Shown here piece after piece: positions 63,110 to 64,000 of a DNA stretch of 64,000 bases (position 1 is the stretch's first letter; the number at the start of each line of letters is the position of its first letter). The notes beneath the pieces were generated by a model. The model was not told the origin of the DNA. It searched no databases and saw nothing but the letters and a program-made list of their open reading frames with translations. Made by a program: the position numbers and the translations under genes. Source of the DNA: Bradyrhizobium sp. SRL28. GTDB taxonomy: Bacteria > Pseudomonadota > Alphaproteobacteria > Rhizobiales > Xanthobacteraceae. The stretch spans positions 1-64,000 of the forward strand of contig NZ_JAHEAG010000034.1 in the NCBI RefSeq assembly GCF_018596315.1. The letters run 5' to 3'.

Positions 63110-63517
63110 TCAACCCTTCGCGCGCGTCACCGCCTCGCCGTCCTCCTTGACGAAGGACTGGACGGGGTTATCGAGCAGGTCGAGCACCAGCTCCGACGGC
63201 CGGCACAGCCGCACGCCCTTCGGCGTCACCACGATCGGACGGTTGATCAGGATCGGATGATCAAGCATGAAATCGATCAACTCGTCATCGCTCCATTTGG
63301 GATCGGCAAGGCCAAGCTCGGCATAGGGCGTGCCCTTTTCGCGCAGCAGATCGCGTGGCGAGATGCCGAGTGCGCCGATCAGTTCGACCAGCCGCGCGCG
63401 GCTCGGCGGGGTCTTCAGGTACTCGATCACCTCGGGCTGCTCGCCGCTCTGCCGGATCATCGCCAGCGTGTTGCGCGAGGTGCCGCAGGCGGGGTTATGA
63501 TAGATCGTGACGGTCAT
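63110..63517 (-). CDS. arsC: Arsenate reductase (glutaredoxin-dependent, ArsC)
   Basis: A 135-residue enzyme reducing arsenate to arsenite. The active-site loop is IYHNPACGTSRNTLAMI with the catalytic Cys, and the arginines of the family lie in LREKGTPYAEL and LINRPIVVTPKGVRLCRP. AGGAGG stands seven bases before the ATG, which overlaps the aquaporin stop by four bases. As in the Sinorhizobium ars operon, arsenite would leave through the adjacent aquaglyceroporin. Confidence 0.93.
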   Translation of the reverse strand: MTVTIYHNPACGTSRNTLAMIRQSGEQPEVIEYLKTPPSRARLVELIGALGISPRDLLREKGTPYAELGLADPKWSDDELIDFMLDHPILINRPIVVTPKGVRLCRPSELVLDLLDNPVQSFVKEDGEAVTRAKG

Positions 63518-64000
63518 GGCCGGGCCTCCTTGGTCTTTGCCGCCTCGCCTGCCCCGCGCAGCAGCCAGTTCATGAAGATCAGCGCCACGACCGCGCCGCA
63601 GAGTTCTGCCGCGATAAAGCCGGGAAGATCGGCGGGGCGAATGCCCGAAAAGGTATTGGTCATCGAGCGCGCGATGGCAACGGCGGGATTGGCAAACGAG
63701 GTCGAGGCCGTGAACCAGTAGGCCGCCGTGATGTAGAGCCCGACCAGCCAGGGCACGGCCGTGCGGTTGAACCTGATGCCGGCGAGGATGGTCGCAAGAA
63801 GGCCGAATGCGGCGACGCCCTCGGCGAGCCATTGCGCGCCGCCGGTTCGCGTTTTCAGCGAGGCGTCAATCAGCGGCAGCGCAAACATCGCATGCGCCAC
63901 CATGGTTCCGGCAATCCCCCCGGCCACCTGCGCGGCAACGTAACCCAGCGCATCGCGCGGCGTCAGCTCGCCTTTCAAGGCGAAAACCAGCGATACCGCG
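63514..64000 (-). CDS. aqpS: Aquaglyceroporin (AqpS-like), 5' part outside window
   Basis: The C-terminal ~162 residues of a MIP-family channel. The visible sequence begins just after the first NPA box (AVSLVFALKGELTP) and contains the second NPA box in TSFANPAVAIARS, plus three to four TM helices. Coupling to arsC by ATGA overlap indicates an arsenic-resistance operon, aqpS-arsC, in which the channel lets arsenite flow out. arsR would be expected just beyond the right edge. Confidence 0.9.
   Translation of the reverse strand, partial: AVSLVFALKGELTPRDALGYVAAQVAGGIAGTMVAHAMFALPLIDASLKTRTGGAQWLAEGVAAFGLLATILAGIRFNRTAVPWLVGLYITAAYWFTASTSFANPAVAIARSMTNTFSGIRPADLPGFIAAELCGAVVALIFMNWLLRGAGEAAKTKEARP

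Overview
The window looks like chromosome of a Bradyrhizobium-type alphaproteobacterium (order Hyphomicrobiales). Grounds: high GC; alphaproteobacterial markers (a GcrA homologue, an LdtR-like MarR regulator, the ubiquinol-cytochrome c chaperone / DUF177 / plsX / fabH / ihfA / MerR gene order, the glyA-nrdR-ribD-ribE-ribH-nusB-thiL order); a HemB with the aspartate-type metal site known from Bradyrhizobium; and several families of short palindromic intergenic repeats that I associate with Bradyrhizobium. Most gene calls rest on protein motifs read by eye. No search was run.

Layout. 0.16-11.5 kb is an exopolysaccharide locus: a deacetylase-like protein, a CelD/BcsL-type acyltransferase, a GumC/ExoP-like copolymerase, a Wza-like export lipoprotein, a GT4 glycosyltransferase, a GumD/ExoY-type initiating sugar-phosphate transferase and a Wzy/O-antigen-ligase-type membrane protein. 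Two unknown genes of different character interrupt it at 7.0-8.4 kb. Both the deacetylase and the C-terminal kinase-like domain of the copolymerase lack their catalytic residues. 11.6-19.1 kb holds metabolic and regulatory genes (saccharopine-dehydrogenase-like, DUF169, YdcF, formamidase, GrlR-like, GcrA, SDR, DapA-like). 19.1-21.9 kb is an eroded strip with a gene remnant, two tiny genes and a 1.4-kb segment bounded by tRNA-Pro(GGG) and a 49-bp copy of its 3' end.

22.0-28.3 kb is a housekeeping envelope and lipid block (MerR, ihfA, fabH, plsX, DUF177, bc1 chaperone, bamE, a Bug-type binding protein). 28.6-37.1 kb carries a K+-independent type H+-pyrophosphatase, a cold-shock protein and the long riboflavin/one-carbon operon. 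37.1-41.8 kb is repeat-rich with small exported or membrane proteins. 41.9-46.2 kb is a complete carbohydrate ABC importer. 46.5-52.8 kb contains ldtR, a PAP2 phosphatase, DUF6163, hemB, an RDD protein and bpt.

53.0-60.3 kb is the most unusual part. A Mn transporter (mntH) diverges from a three-gene operon: a protein whose first ~150 residues resemble the N-terminal half of IS605-family TnpB and whose remainder is PspA-like, then a YqiJ-like OB-fold membrane protein, then a YqiK-type flotillin. The operon is followed by a secreted haem peroxidase with a His-rich N-terminus and an RTX-like C-terminus. The mntH and peroxidase promoters share an almost identical TTGCAA-N5-TYGCAA operator. The window ends with an MFS exporter, a class III cyclase and an aqpS-arsC arsenic pair cut by the right edge.
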